From an uncultured Bifidobacterium sp. (GTDB lineage Bacteria > Actinomycetota > Actinomycetes > Actinomycetales > Bifidobacteriaceae), in assembly GCA_937874315.1 (NCBI GenBank), contig CALNAE010000131.1:1-16660 (forward strand): a stretch of 16,660 nucleotides of DNA, written 5' to 3'. Numbering within the stretch: the first letter of the stretch is position 1; every line of letters starts with the position of its first letter. The translations under genes were made by a program, and so were the position numbers. Positions 7,247 to 14,441 of the stretch are shown here, one piece after another. The notes beneath the pieces are model-generated. The model saw nothing but the letters and a program-made list of their open reading frames with translations, searched no databases and was not told the origin of the DNA.

Positions 7247-7999
7247 CTACAGCGCGGGGTGCTCCCACTGCTCGGTATCGGCGATGGCCGGACCGTGATT
7301 GTAGTCCATCAATCGCCAGATCAGACTGCCGTCGGGTTGATCGAGCGGTATAAGCCTCGCCCAGTGGGCGTTACGCATGGATAAGAGCCCCGTCAACTCG
7401 CTGGAAATCGCATCGAGGCCAAGCAGGGTCTGTACCGTTTCGGCGATCCAAGCGCCATGCGCGAACACGAACAGATCCGTGTCGGGGCCAGCCTGCTCGG
7501 ACCATTGTCTCAGCCCCTCCACGCCACGCCGACCGACATGACGCTTCTCCTCGGCCCCGTGACGCAGTTCACCACCGCGTAACTGGGTCCATAGCCCATA
7601 GTCCTCGGGAAAATCGCGAGAAAGCTCATCGACCGATCTTCCTTCCCAATCGCCGAAGTTGCGCTCGCGCATGCGCGGATCCGGATGGACCTCGAGTCGC
7701 AATGGATCGGCGAAGGCGCGCGCCGTCTGCATGGCCCTGCCCAGATCCGAACTGACGACGAGCCGTCGTGCATCGGGACGGCGATCCACGTATAGCTCGC
7801 GCAACGCCTTGGCGCTCTGTTGGACCTGCCATTCGCCGACGTCGTCGAGCGGGATGTCAATGTCGCCCTGGATACGACCGGCGAGGTTGTACGCCGTTCG
7901 CCCATGCCGGACCAACATCAACGAACGGGCATGGCGTGCCGGTCCCGCCGCTTGCACATTTTCCGAGCGCTCCGGATTGTCCAACACCTCGCTAGGCAT
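7247..7999 (-). CDS. Histidine phosphatase superfamily protein (phosphoglycerate-mutase-like)
   Basis: This 250-residue branch-1 histidine phosphatase has the catalytic LVRHGRT motif with His32 as the phospho-acceptor, the acid residue in RERNFGDWEG (Glu112), SSDLGRAMQTA (84-93), and the second histidine in FAHGAW (His181). The GRIQGDIDIPLDDVG stretch is typical of GpmB-like phosphatases rather than glycolytic mutases. In mycobacteria the gene after rsfS encodes GpgP, a glucosyl-3-phosphoglycerate phosphatase; this homologous position is suggestive, but the substrate here is unproven. The start codon lies 1 nt after the rsfS stop (TGACATG), with GGGGGAG just upstream, so translation is probably coupled in the glmU-rsfS operon. 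Confidence 0.93.
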   Translation of the reverse strand: MPSEVLDNPERSENVQAAGPARHARSLMLVRHGRTAYNLAGRIQGDIDIPLDDVGEWQVQQSAKALRELYVDRRPDARRLVVSSDLGRAMQTARAFADPLRLEVHPDPRMRERNFGDWEGRSVDELSRDFPEDYGLWTQLRGGELRHGAEEKRHVGRRGVEGLRQWSEQAGPDTDLFVFAHGAWIAETVQTLLGLDAISSELTGLLSMRNAHWARLIPLDQPDGSLIWRLMDYNHGPAIADTEQWEHPAL

Positions 8000-8000
8000 G

Positions 8001-8555
8001 TCACTCCCCCGATTCCGTCGTCACCGGCATGGTTGTCATGGTCGGCGTGGCCACCGCCACCGCAGTGTCCTGTCGGCGCACCGGTTCTATATGTTCAACA
8101 ATATGTTCGGCGTCCCGCGTCGATTCGCCCTGTGTCGATTCACCTGGTATCAACCTGTCCGACGCCGATTCGCCCGACGCTGATTCGCCCTGCGGCAACT
8201 GCAGATCGACCGTTGGGCAGTCGCGCCATAGCCGGTCCAAGGCATAGAACTCGCGCGCCTGCTCATACATGACATGAACGACGAAATCGCCGAAGTCGAG
8301 CAACACCCACTGAGCCTCGTCCAACCCCTCGCGTGCCCGCGGTTCGCGTTGCCCGTCCTTGATATAGAGGTCCTTCTCGATCTCTTTGGCCACGGCGAGC
8401 ACCTGACGTTCGTTTGACGCCGTGACTACCACCATGACATCGGTGATGGCGATCGGGACGGTGACATCATAGGCGACGATGTCGGTCGCCTTCAGACGGT
8501 CTGCCGCCGCCGCGGCGATACGGACGGATGCGATGGAACTATTCGGTGCTGTCAT
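8001..8555 (-). CDS. rsfS: Ribosomal silencing factor RsfS
   Basis: This 184-residue protein has the RsfS/Iojap core in residues 5-120. Its hallmarks are the DIVAYDVT strand, DVMVVVTASNERQV and WVLLDFGDFVVHVMYEQARE, followed by FYALDRLW. RsfS binds uL14 on the 50S subunit and blocks 30S joining when nutrients are limited. After residue 120 there is a hydrophilic tail of about 60 residues, absent from short RsfS proteins, containing repeated GES tetrads and pentads (QGESASGESAS, GESTQGEST) and an acidic stretch. The gene begins 3 nt after the glmU stop, with GGGAG inside the end of glmU, and is followed after 1 nt by the phosphatase gene, so all three form an operon. Confidence 0.95.
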   Translation of the reverse strand: MTAPNSSIASVRIAAAAADRLKATDIVAYDVTVPIAITDVMVVVTASNERQVLAVAKEIEKDLYIKDGQREPRAREGLDEAQWVLLDFGDFVVHVMYEQAREFYALDRLWRDCPTVDLQLPQGESASGESASDRLIPGESTQGESTRDAEHIVEHIEPVRRQDTAVAVATPTMTTMPVTTESGE

Positions 8556-8558
8556 TGA

Positions 8559-9941
8559 TTAGCGCTCCCAGGCGGGCTTCCAGCCCTTGACGATATGTTG
8601 TGTGTTTTCGGAATAGACCATGGCGCCATCGGGGACATCGTGACGGACCACCGAACCGGCACCGGTGGTGACCTCATCCCCGACCTCGACCGGAGCCACG
8701 AAAAGATTGCCCGCACCGACGTGGACGCCCGAACCGATTTGGGTTCGATTCTTATGCACGCCGTCGTAGTTGGCGGTGATGGTGCCGCCGCCGATATTGG
8801 TATGCTCTCCAAGCTGCGCATCGCCGATATAGCTCAGGTGCGGCACCTTGGTTCCTTTGCCGATATGCGCCTTCTTCATCTCGACGTAGGCGCCCGCCTT
8901 CGTGCCTTCGGCCAGATCGTTGCCTGGCCTGAGGTATGTCCATGGGCCGATCTGCGCGTCTTTGCCGATATGCGACTCCTGGATGCGGCAGCGCTCGACG
9001 TGCGCCCCCTCATCGATCGTCGCGTCGATCAACGTCGTATACGGGCCGACGACGGCATCCGCGGCGACCGTGGTATGGCCTTGCAGGAAACAGCCCGGCA
9101 ACACCGTCACGTCGCTGGACAGCTGGACCTCGTCGCCGATCCACGTGGTCTCGGCATCGGGAATCGTCACGCCCTCGCGCATCCAGTATTCGCAGACGCG
9201 TCGATTATGCTGCTTGCCCAGAGCCGCGAGCTGCACCCGATCATTCACGCCTTCGACGCTTAACGGATCAGGTGCCGCGAAGGCTCCGACCGAGCCGTAT
9301 CGTTTGGCGCTTTCCAACGCATCGGTGAGATAGAACTCACCTTGGGCGTTGTTCGCATCGAGCGTGGCGATGGCATTCGACAGAATCCCCGCGTCGAAAA
9401 CGTATACCGACGTGTTCACCTCGTGTACGGACAGCTCACCGCTGTTGGCGTCCTTCTGTTCGACGATCTTGAGCACTCCGCCGCCGGCGTCGCGAATGAT
9501 GCGGCCGTAGCCCGTCGGGTCGTCCAACATGGTGGTGAGCACCGTGGCGCCATCGCCGCTGGTGCGATGGAAGTCCAACAACTCGTTGAGTGTGTCGGCG
9601 TCCAGAAGCGGCATGTCGGCGGCGGTGATCAGCACCTCGCCGCGCATCGGCCCCTTGGCCGCGAGCTGTGTCATCGCACACTGCACCGCACGACCGGTAC
9701 CGGCGATATCGTCCTGTTCGACGATGGTGACCTGTCCGCCGTAGGATCGTGCCGCATCGGCGACCCGTCGGGCCTGATAACGAACCACAACGGCAAGAGT
9801 CGCGGGTTCGAGCCGCCGCACCGAGGTCATGACGCGTTCGAGGAACGTCTTATCCGCAAGCTCATGGAGGACCTTGGGTTTCGAGGAACGCATGCGCACG
9901 CCTTCACCGGCGGCGAGAATAATTGCAGCGGACAACGCCAT
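8559..9941 (-). CDS. glmU: Bifunctional GlmU: N-acetylglucosamine-1-phosphate uridylyltransferase / glucosamine-1-phosphate acetyltransferase
   Basis: GlmU catalyses the last two cytosolic steps to UDP-GlcNAc: acetylation of GlcN-1-P, then uridylyl transfer. The N-terminal pyrophosphorylase domain shows LAAGEGVRMRSSKPKVLH (9-26) and AADMPLL; a left-handed beta-helix follows from about residue 260. Acetyltransferase residues are present: His368 in VPHLSYIGDA and the Asn in ANYDG. At position 15 the usual Thr of the GxGTRM loop is Val. The ATG at 9941 follows GGGAG with an 8-nt spacer and gives 460 aa; an upstream TTG at 9956 would add five residues but has no good ribosome-binding site. It is the first gene of the glmU-rsfS-phosphatase operon, 127 bp from tRNA-Gln. 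Confidence 0.96.
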   Translation of the reverse strand: MALSAAIILAAGEGVRMRSSKPKVLHELADKTFLERVMTSVRRLEPATLAVVVRYQARRVADAARSYGGQVTIVEQDDIAGTGRAVQCAMTQLAAKGPMRGEVLITAADMPLLDADTLNELLDFHRTSGDGATVLTTMLDDPTGYGRIIRDAGGGVLKIVEQKDANSGELSVHEVNTSVYVFDAGILSNAIATLDANNAQGEFYLTDALESAKRYGSVGAFAAPDPLSVEGVNDRVQLAALGKQHNRRVCEYWMREGVTIPDAETTWIGDEVQLSSDVTVLPGCFLQGHTTVAADAVVGPYTTLIDATIDEGAHVERCRIQESHIGKDAQIGPWTYLRPGNDLAEGTKAGAYVEMKKAHIGKGTKVPHLSYIGDAQLGEHTNIGGGTITANYDGVHKNRTQIGSGVHVGAGNLFVAPVEVGDEVTTGAGSVVRHDVPDGAMVYSENTQHIVKGWKPAWER

Positions 9942-9977
9942 ATGGATATCTCCCAACCCTTACGATTATTACTTGAC

Positions 9978-9996
9978 ATCGATTGTATACATCGAT
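9978..9996. promoter_or_regulatory. Operator-like palindrome over the probable glmU promoter
   Basis: The 19-bp sequence is ATCGAT, one extra T, the palindrome GTATAC, then ATCGAT. On the minus strand it contains TACAAT (9982-9987), a plausible -10 that would start transcription about 34 nt before the glmU ATG. A good -35 is not evident. Overlap of a palindrome with a -10 suggests a repressor site; no regulator is known from the window. Confidence 0.4.
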
Positions 9997-10022
9997 CTGC
10001 TGAAAAATGAGCCTGTTGCGAC

Positions 10023-10058
10023 CGTCCGGTCTGCGACATCCGCCGCTGCAACCGGACG
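10023..10058 (-). terminator. Hairpin after tRNA-Gln, possible terminator
   Basis: CGTCCGGT (10023-10030) and ACCGGACG (10051-10058) form a perfect 8-bp stem, with further GCG/CGC pairing inside. It begins 11 nt past the tRNA 3' end. On the minus strand a TTTTT run follows only after about 14 nt, so it may be an imperfect terminator or a processing signal, and read-through into glmU is possible. Confidence 0.45.
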
Positions 10059-10068
10059 ACCCGGCAAG

Positions 10069-10139
10069 TTCCCCCACCTGGATTCGAACCAAGACAAAGG
10101 GTTCCAAAGACCCGTGTGCTGCCATTACACCATGGGGGA
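10069..10139 (-). tRNA. tRNA-Gln (anticodon TTG)
   Basis: This is a complete 71-nt cloverleaf. The acceptor stem TCCCCCA/TGGGGGA is perfect, the D-stem is GTGT/GCAC, the anticodon loop CTTTGGA gives anticodon TTG, the variable loop has 4 nt, and the T-arm is CTTGG/CCAGG with TTCGAAT. The anticodon stem CGGGT/ACCCT has a C-U mismatch at its outer pair (27-43). The discriminator is A and CCA is not encoded. It lies between prs and glmU on the same strand. Confidence 0.96.
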
Positions 10140-10141
10140 TC

Positions 10142-10171
10142 GGCAGGCGAACCTGCCAAGTGTTTATTATG
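10142..10171 (-). promoter_or_regulatory. Candidate tRNA-Gln -10 box and leader hairpin
   Basis: On the minus strand CATAAT (10166-10171) is a likely -10 box; the -35 is poor. The leader then holds a perfect 6-bp hairpin, GGCAGG-TTCG-CCTGCC (10142-10157), ending 2 nt before the mature tRNA 5' end. It could guide 5' processing by RNase P or belong to the end of the prs transcript. Confidence 0.4.
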
Positions 10172-10240
10172 CCATACCCCGGGACCGAGGCGACGAGCGC
10201 ATGTCGCGACGTCGGTGATTTCCCATCGACTCACGTGTGT

Positions 10241-10259
10241 CGCCCGGACGAACCGGGCG
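10241..10259 (-). terminator. GC-rich hairpin downstream of prs
   Basis: CGCCCGG (10241-10247) and CCGGGCG (10253-10259) form a perfect 7-bp stem with a 5-nt loop, 44 bp past the prs stop. No T-run follows on the minus strand, so it would be a T-less terminator or a 3'-end stabiliser at best. Confidence 0.35.
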
Positions 10260-10303
10260 CGCCGCACCCGACTTCGTCCCTGATCCCGAAGATGGCGTGC
10301 GCA

Positions 10304-11326
10304 TCAGGCGAACAGGAAGCCCTGCCCATGATGTTCCGGATAGGTATCGAAGAGCTCGGCGACCGAACCGTCTTCGAAAACCGCGCGAATGGCGCTGGCG
10401 AGCAGCGGCGCGATGGACAGCACCGTCAGCCCATCCCAACGCTTCGCATCGTCGATCGGCACCGTGTCCGTGACCACGATCTCGCGTGCGCCGCACTGCT
10501 TGAGCCGTTCGACGGCCGACCCGGAGAACACGCCGTGCGTGGCCACGACCGTGACCGACCTCGCACCACTGTCGCGCAACACGGTGCAGGCACCGGCTAT
10601 CGTTCCGGCGGTGTCGATGAGATCGTCGACTAGGACGCAGTCCTTGCCCGACACATCGCCGACGATGCGGTTGGCGACCGCGCGATTCGGACGCGTGATA
10701 TCGCGGGTCTTATGCACGAATGCGAGCGGACCTCCGCCGAGTCTGGCGGCCCATTGCTCTGCCACGCGAATTCGACCGGCGTCGGGAGACACGACGGCGA
10801 CATTGTCGAGATGGTCGGCGAATCGGTCCCGGATATAATCCACCAGCACCGGCATCGCGATGAGGTGGTCGACGGGGCCGTCGAAGAAACCTTGGGATTG
10901 GGCGGCATGCAGGTCGACGCTCATGATGCGGTCCGCGCCGGCGGTGCGCAGCAAGTCGAAAATCAGGCGACAGGAAATCGGCTCACGCCCTAGGTGTTTC
11001 TTATCCTGCCGCGAGTAGCCCAACAACGGGCAGACCGCCGTTATGGAACGCGCGGAGGCGCGCTTGAGCGCATCGATCATGATGAGCTGTTCCATGATGG
11101 ATTTGTTGACGGGGTCGGCGTGGCTCTGCAACACGAAGACATCCGCGCCACGAACCGACTGCGTGTAGCGCACATACATCTCGCCGTTCGCGAAGTCATA
11201 CGCCGTCGTTTCGAGAACGTCGATGCCAAGCTGTGCGGCGACATTCGCAGCCAACTTTGGGTGCGTTCTACCGCTGACGAGTATGAGGTTTTTATCAGGC
11301 TTCCCCGCAAGGATTGCACTCACCAT
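10304..11326 (-). CDS. prs: Ribose-phosphate pyrophosphokinase (PRPP synthase)
   Basis: Prs transfers pyrophosphate from ATP to ribose-5-phosphate, making PRPP for purine, pyrimidine, histidine, tryptophan and NAD synthesis. From the ATG at 11326 the protein has 340 residues. It shows the flexible-loop region GYSRQDKKHLGREPIS (103-118), DLHAAQSQGFFDGPVDHL (138-155), and the PRPP-binding loop LVDDLIDTAGT (232-242). It looks like a full-length class I enzyme. The GTG at 11359 would give 351 aa, but it lies next to a likely -10 box. GGAG sits only 2 nt before the ATG at 11326 and 5 nt before the adjacent GTG at 11323, so initiation is at one of these two codons. The gene stands between nadD and tRNA-Gln and appears to have its own promoter. 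Confidence 0.95.
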   Translation of the reverse strand: MVSAILAGKPDKNLILVSGRTHPKLAANVAAQLGIDVLETTAYDFANGEMYVRYTQSVRGADVFVLQSHADPVNKSIMEQLIMIDALKRASARSITAVCPLLGYSRQDKKHLGREPISCRLIFDLLRTAGADRIMSVDLHAAQSQGFFDGPVDHLIAMPVLVDYIRDRFADHLDNVAVVSPDAGRIRVAEQWAARLGGGPLAFVHKTRDITRPNRAVANRIVGDVSGKDCVLVDDLIDTAGTIAGACTVLRDSGARSVTVVATHGVFSGSAVERLKQCGAREIVVTDTVPIDDAKRWDGLTVLSIAPLLASAIRAVFEDGSVAELFDTYPEHHGQGFLFA

Positions 11327-11362
11327 ATCTCCAAACGTCTCTCGCTGAAGTGGACTCACCCA

Positions 11363-11368
11363 ATACTA
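11363..11368 (-). promoter_or_regulatory. Candidate -10 box of prs
   Basis: TAGTAT on the minus strand would place the transcription start near 11355 and give a leader of about 30 nt to the ATG at 11326. There is no clear -35. A 10-bp palindrome, CGGCATGCCG (11392-11401), lies about 25 bp further upstream. Confidence 0.35.
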
Positions 11369-11427
11369 GACAGGTGCGCAGACCGGCGACACGGCATGCC
11401 GCGGGCGAAGTCGGATGCCCAAGCCGG

Positions 11428-12162
11428 TTACACGCGATACAGCCCGTGCTTGGCGATGTACTGTACCACGCCGTCAGGCACTAGATACCACACCGGTTCC
11501 CGCAGGCTGGCCCGATGACGAATGTCGGTCGAAGAGATCGCCAGCGCGGGGATCTCCAACGCGTCCACCTTGCCCTTCGGTGCGCGCCGGATGGTGCCGG
11601 AATCGGAATACCCCGGCCTCGTCACGGCCACGAAATGCGCGTAGTCCCAGATGCTGTCGACGTCCTTCCAACGAAGGATCTCGGCGACGGCATCCGCGCC
11701 GGTGATGAAGAACAGCTCGGCGTCCGGATACTGGCCACGGATATCGCGCAGCGTGTCGATGGTATAGGTGATGCCGGGACGGTCGATATCCACGCGCGAC
11801 ACCGTGAATTTCGGATTGGGCGCCGTGGCGATCACCGTCATGAGATAACGGTCCTCGGCGTTGGTCACCACCTTGTCCTGTTTGAACACAGGGCGCCCGG
11901 TCGGCACGAAAATCACCTCGTCGAGATCATAGACCCAGGCGACCTCCGAGGCCGCGACCAAGTGGCCGTTGTGAATCGGATCGAACGTGCCTCCCATGAT
12001 GCCGATGCGCGGCGGATGATGGCGCTGTCGATTGATTCGCTTGGATACGCCGCCCGAATCGGGATCATTCTGCAACGACAACTCCGACATCCGCCGCTGC
12101 GATCGACCATGGCAATCGGGGGCCGCTTGCGCTGACGAATCATCGGTGACCGCCGTCGTCAT
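11428..12162 (-). CDS. nadD: Nicotinate-nucleotide adenylyltransferase
   Basis: NadD joins nicotinate mononucleotide to ATP to form deamido-NAD, the penultimate step to NAD. The 244-residue protein has the nucleotidyltransferase signature GGTFDPIHNGHL (57-68), the VPTGRPVFK segment, FFITGADAVAEILRWK, and the C-terminal ISSTDIR motif (209-215). Residues 1-50 form a polar extension before the domain. A shorter start at Met25 is possible but has no better ribosome-binding site. The chosen ATG overlaps the stop of the upstream acidic protein as ATGA, which supports both this start and coupled translation in the proA-unknown-nadD operon. In many actinobacteria nadD is followed by rsfS; here prs, tRNA-Gln and glmU lie between them. 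Confidence 0.95.
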   Translation of the reverse strand: MTTAVTDDSSAQAAPDCHGRSQRRMSELSLQNDPDSGGVSKRINRQRHHPPRIGIMGGTFDPIHNGHLVAASEVAWVYDLDEVIFVPTGRPVFKQDKVVTNAEDRYLMTVIATAPNPKFTVSRVDIDRPGITYTIDTLRDIRGQYPDAELFFITGADAVAEILRWKDVDSIWDYAHFVAVTRPGYSDSGTIRRAPKGKVDALEIPALAISSTDIRHRASLREPVWYLVPDGVVQYIAKHGLYRV

Positions 12163-12785
12163 CGAGCCCGTCCGTTCTTCTCCGCCTCGTCATTGGCGGC
12201 GGCATTGGCACCGTGTTGCACGTTGTCCGCGGCGGAAGCGGACGGGTCCGTGGCACGTTCCCGCTGCTCGTCGGCGTGCTCGGTCTGCTCCTCGATGGCT
12301 TCGACGGTCGGTTCGATGTCCTGTGAGTCGATCTTCCCCATGTCCTCGTCCCATTCCTCCTGCACGACCCGGCTGATCTCGGCGAACGTGGGAAGCGGGA
12401 AATCGGGTTGGTACAGCCGACGTATCTGAGCCACGCAGTCGGTGACATGGGTGAGCATGTCGGTCATCGAATCGATGTTGCCGGCGGATTCCTGCTCGCT
12501 GAAGACGTGAATATGACCTTCCATGATATCCATCAAGCGCTCGACGGTCTCATATCCCTGATCGTCCAGATCATTCAGTTCGGGGGAATCATGCTCCGGC
12601 CAGCCGATGAGCACCGCGTCGGCGTATTCGAGCGTCGCCCGCTGGGAGGCCGTGGCGATGCCGTCCTCGATCTGGACCATGAACACGTACCGCACGATGC
12701 TGAGCCGTTCCGAGGCGATCTTGAGATCGAGACGGCGATCTTCGACGTCGATGCCGCGATCAGCGGCGAGTTTCAAACGATTCAT
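12159..12785 (-). CDS. Acidic protein of unknown function between proA and nadD
   Basis: I do not recognise this 208-residue protein. Residues 1-140 look folded, with helix- and strand-like segments such as LSIVRYVFMVQIEDGI, ADAVLIGWPEHD and TVERLMDIMEGHIHVF. The C-terminal 70 residues are rich in Glu, Asp, Gln and Ala and probably disordered. It has no signal peptide, no membrane segment and no Cys pair. The ATG at 12785 overlaps the proA stop as ATGA, and its own stop overlaps the nadD start the same way, so translation is probably coupled across all three genes. An in-frame start 33 nt upstream (12818) is possible but would overlap proA further. The tight placement implies co-expression with proline and NAD synthesis and does not establish a function. 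Confidence 0.85.
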   Translation of the reverse strand: MNRLKLAADRGIDVEDRRLDLKIASERLSIVRYVFMVQIEDGIATASQRATLEYADAVLIGWPEHDSPELNDLDDQGYETVERLMDIMEGHIHVFSEQESAGNIDSMTDMLTHVTDCVAQIRRLYQPDFPLPTFAEISRVVQEEWDEDMGKIDSQDIEPTVEAIEEQTEHADEQRERATDPSASAADNVQHGANAAANDEAEKNGRAR

Positions 12786-14182
12786 GCGCGCACCTGCCCC
12801 GTTCCGTAACCGATCCATTTCGTGGTCGTCATCTCCTGCAGTCCCATGGGCCCACGAGCATGCATCTTCTGGGTGGAGATCCCGAGCTCGGCGCCAAACC
12901 CGAACATACCGCCATCGGTGAACCGTGTCGAGGCGTTGACCATCACCACGGCGGAGTCGATGCGTGAGGTGAAGCGTTCCACAGCCGAATAGTCCTCGGC
13001 GACGATCGTCTCGGTGTGCCCCGTCGAGTGCCGGTTGATGTGTTCGATGGCGTCGTCAAGCGAATCGACGACCTTGATGCCCATCTTCAGCGCCAGATAC
13101 TCCGTGTCCCAGTCCGCATCGATGGCGTGTACCAGACGGATGTGCCGTGGTCGGGCCGTATCGTCGCCCGCCGCCCCGGGTCCGGCCGCGACGTCTTCGC
13201 CACCGGGCCCAGCTCCGCCTGCGAGATCCGCGGCGATGATGGCATACGACGCCTCATCCGCATGCAGCTCCACTCCCGCGCGTCCGAGCGCCTGCGCCAT
13301 GCGCGGCAGGAACGTCTGGGCGACGGCACGGTGCACGATCAGCTTCTCGGCGGCGTTGCACACCCCGACGCGTTGGGTCTTGGCATTGAGCACGATGGGG
13401 ACGGCCTTGTCGAGGTCGGCGCTGCGGTCGACGTAGATATGCACGTTGCCCGCGCCGGTCTCTATCACGGGCACTGAGGCGTTGCGCACCACCGATTGGA
13501 TCAGTCCCGCTCCCCCGCGTGGGATGAGCACGTCGATATGGCCGCGGGCACGCATCATGGCATCCGCGCCGGCGCGGCCGAATTCGTCGAGTGAGACGAC
13601 CATATGAGGATCGGCGCGCTGCGCGGTCAGAGCCTGATGAATCACGGCCTGCGTGGCGGCGTTGGTCTGGCGAGCCGCATGCCCGCCATAGAGCACCACG
13701 GCGTTACCCGATTTAATGCACAGCGACGCCACATCGACGGTGACATTGGGCCGAGCCTCATAGATCATCCCGATGACGCCCATCGGCACCCGGATCTGGT
13801 TGAGACGCAACCCGTTCTCCAAGGTATATCCGCGCACGATCTCGCCGACCGGATCGGGAAGCGAGGCGACATGCCGCACGCCGAGCGCCGACGCCCCGAT
13901 ACGCTCGACGTCGAAACGCAGCCGATCCAGCCTGCCCTCGTCCATGCCAGAGTCAAAAGCCTGTTGCATATCCCGCGCATTGGCCGCGGCAATGTCGTCG
14001 GCATGCTCGATCAACGCATCGGCGACCGCACCGAGCAGCTCGTTCTTGCGCGCGGTGGTGAACTGGGCCAGCATGCGTCCCGCACTCGCCGCCTTATCGC
14101 AGAGCGCACAGACCGTACCAAACAGATCCGCCGATACGCTCGATGCCCCACGCTCGAAGGTTTCGTCTTGCTCAAAAGTCAT
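12782..14182 (-). CDS. proA: Glutamate-5-semialdehyde dehydrogenase (gamma-glutamyl phosphate reductase)
   Basis: ProA reduces gamma-glutamyl phosphate to glutamate-5-semialdehyde in proline synthesis, using NADPH. Visible landmarks are RVPMGVIGMIYEARPNVT (131-148), PRGGAGLI (221-228), the catalytic cysteine in QRVGVCNAAEKL (Cys275), VNASTRFTDGG and the C-terminal ARGPMGLQEMTTTKWIG. From the ATG at 14182 it has 466 residues, longer than the usual 415-430. Part of the excess is a Gly/Ala/Pro/Asp-rich insertion at about 320-346. The frame is open to 14269, but this start precedes the conserved domain by a reasonable distance. The ribosome-binding site is weak (GGGG, 3 nt away). It is the first gene of an operon with the acidic protein and nadD, divergent from thrC; no proB is in the window. 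Confidence 0.95.
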   Translation of the reverse strand: MTFEQDETFERGASSVSADLFGTVCALCDKAASAGRMLAQFTTARKNELLGAVADALIEHADDIAAANARDMQQAFDSGMDEGRLDRLRFDVERIGASALGVRHVASLPDPVGEIVRGYTLENGLRLNQIRVPMGVIGMIYEARPNVTVDVASLCIKSGNAVVLYGGHAARQTNAATQAVIHQALTAQRADPHMVVSLDEFGRAGADAMMRARGHIDVLIPRGGAGLIQSVVRNASVPVIETGAGNVHIYVDRSADLDKAVPIVLNAKTQRVGVCNAAEKLIVHRAVAQTFLPRMAQALGRAGVELHADEASYAIIAADLAGGAGPGGEDVAAGPGAAGDDTARPRHIRLVHAIDADWDTEYLALKMGIKVVDSLDDAIEHINRHSTGHTETIVAEDYSAVERFTSRIDSAVVMVNASTRFTDGGMFGFGAELGISTQKMHARGPMGLQEMTTTKWIGYGTGQVRA

Positions 14183-14245
14183 AGACCCCAGAATACCGCA
14201 GCAGCCGGCCGATATGCAGCCTCTTGCCACGCCGTTGCCATTTTT

Positions 14246-14275
14246 GTCCGGCATCGCACCGTCTGGCATCGCACC
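14246..14275. repeat. 15-bp tandem duplication upstream of proA
   Basis: Bases 14246-14260 and 14261-14275 match at 14 of 15 positions (core GGCATCGCACC). The duplication lies 64 bp upstream of the proA start, just before the 11-bp repeat array. Confidence 0.9.
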
Positions 14276-14287
14276 GCGCGACGCCGT

Positions 14288-14410
14288 CCCCAGTTCTGCT
14301 CACGTCTTGTCCATGTCTCGCCTGCGTCCTGCCTACGTCCCGCCTGCGTCCTATCCGGGTCCCATCCATGCCCTGTCTGCGTCCTCTGCCCATGTTCTGC
14401 CCACGTTCTG
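14288..14410. repeat. Degenerate 11-bp tandem repeat array between proA and thrC
   Basis: Eleven consecutive units follow the plus-strand consensus YYYRYGTYCTG (best form CCTGCGTCCTG). The unit starts are 14288, 14299, 14310, 14321, 14332, 14343, 14354, 14365, 14376, 14389 and 14400, with one 2-bp insertion after unit nine. The period of 11 is not a multiple of three and the array lies between two divergent starts, so a coding role is unlikely. It lies upstream of the candidate thrC promoter. Confidence 0.85.
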
Positions 14411-14441
14411 AGCCTATCGGCAGTTTGCCCACTGATGTCGT

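Noticed and set aside
9827..10267. Minus-strand 146-residue frame containing PPWCNGSTRVFGTLCLGSNPG
   Set aside because: It is a translation artefact running through tRNA-Gln and the start of glmU.
14288..14410. 11-bp array considered as a CRISPR array
   Set aside because: Units are adjacent, with no unique spacers, are far shorter than CRISPR repeats, and no cas genes are present.
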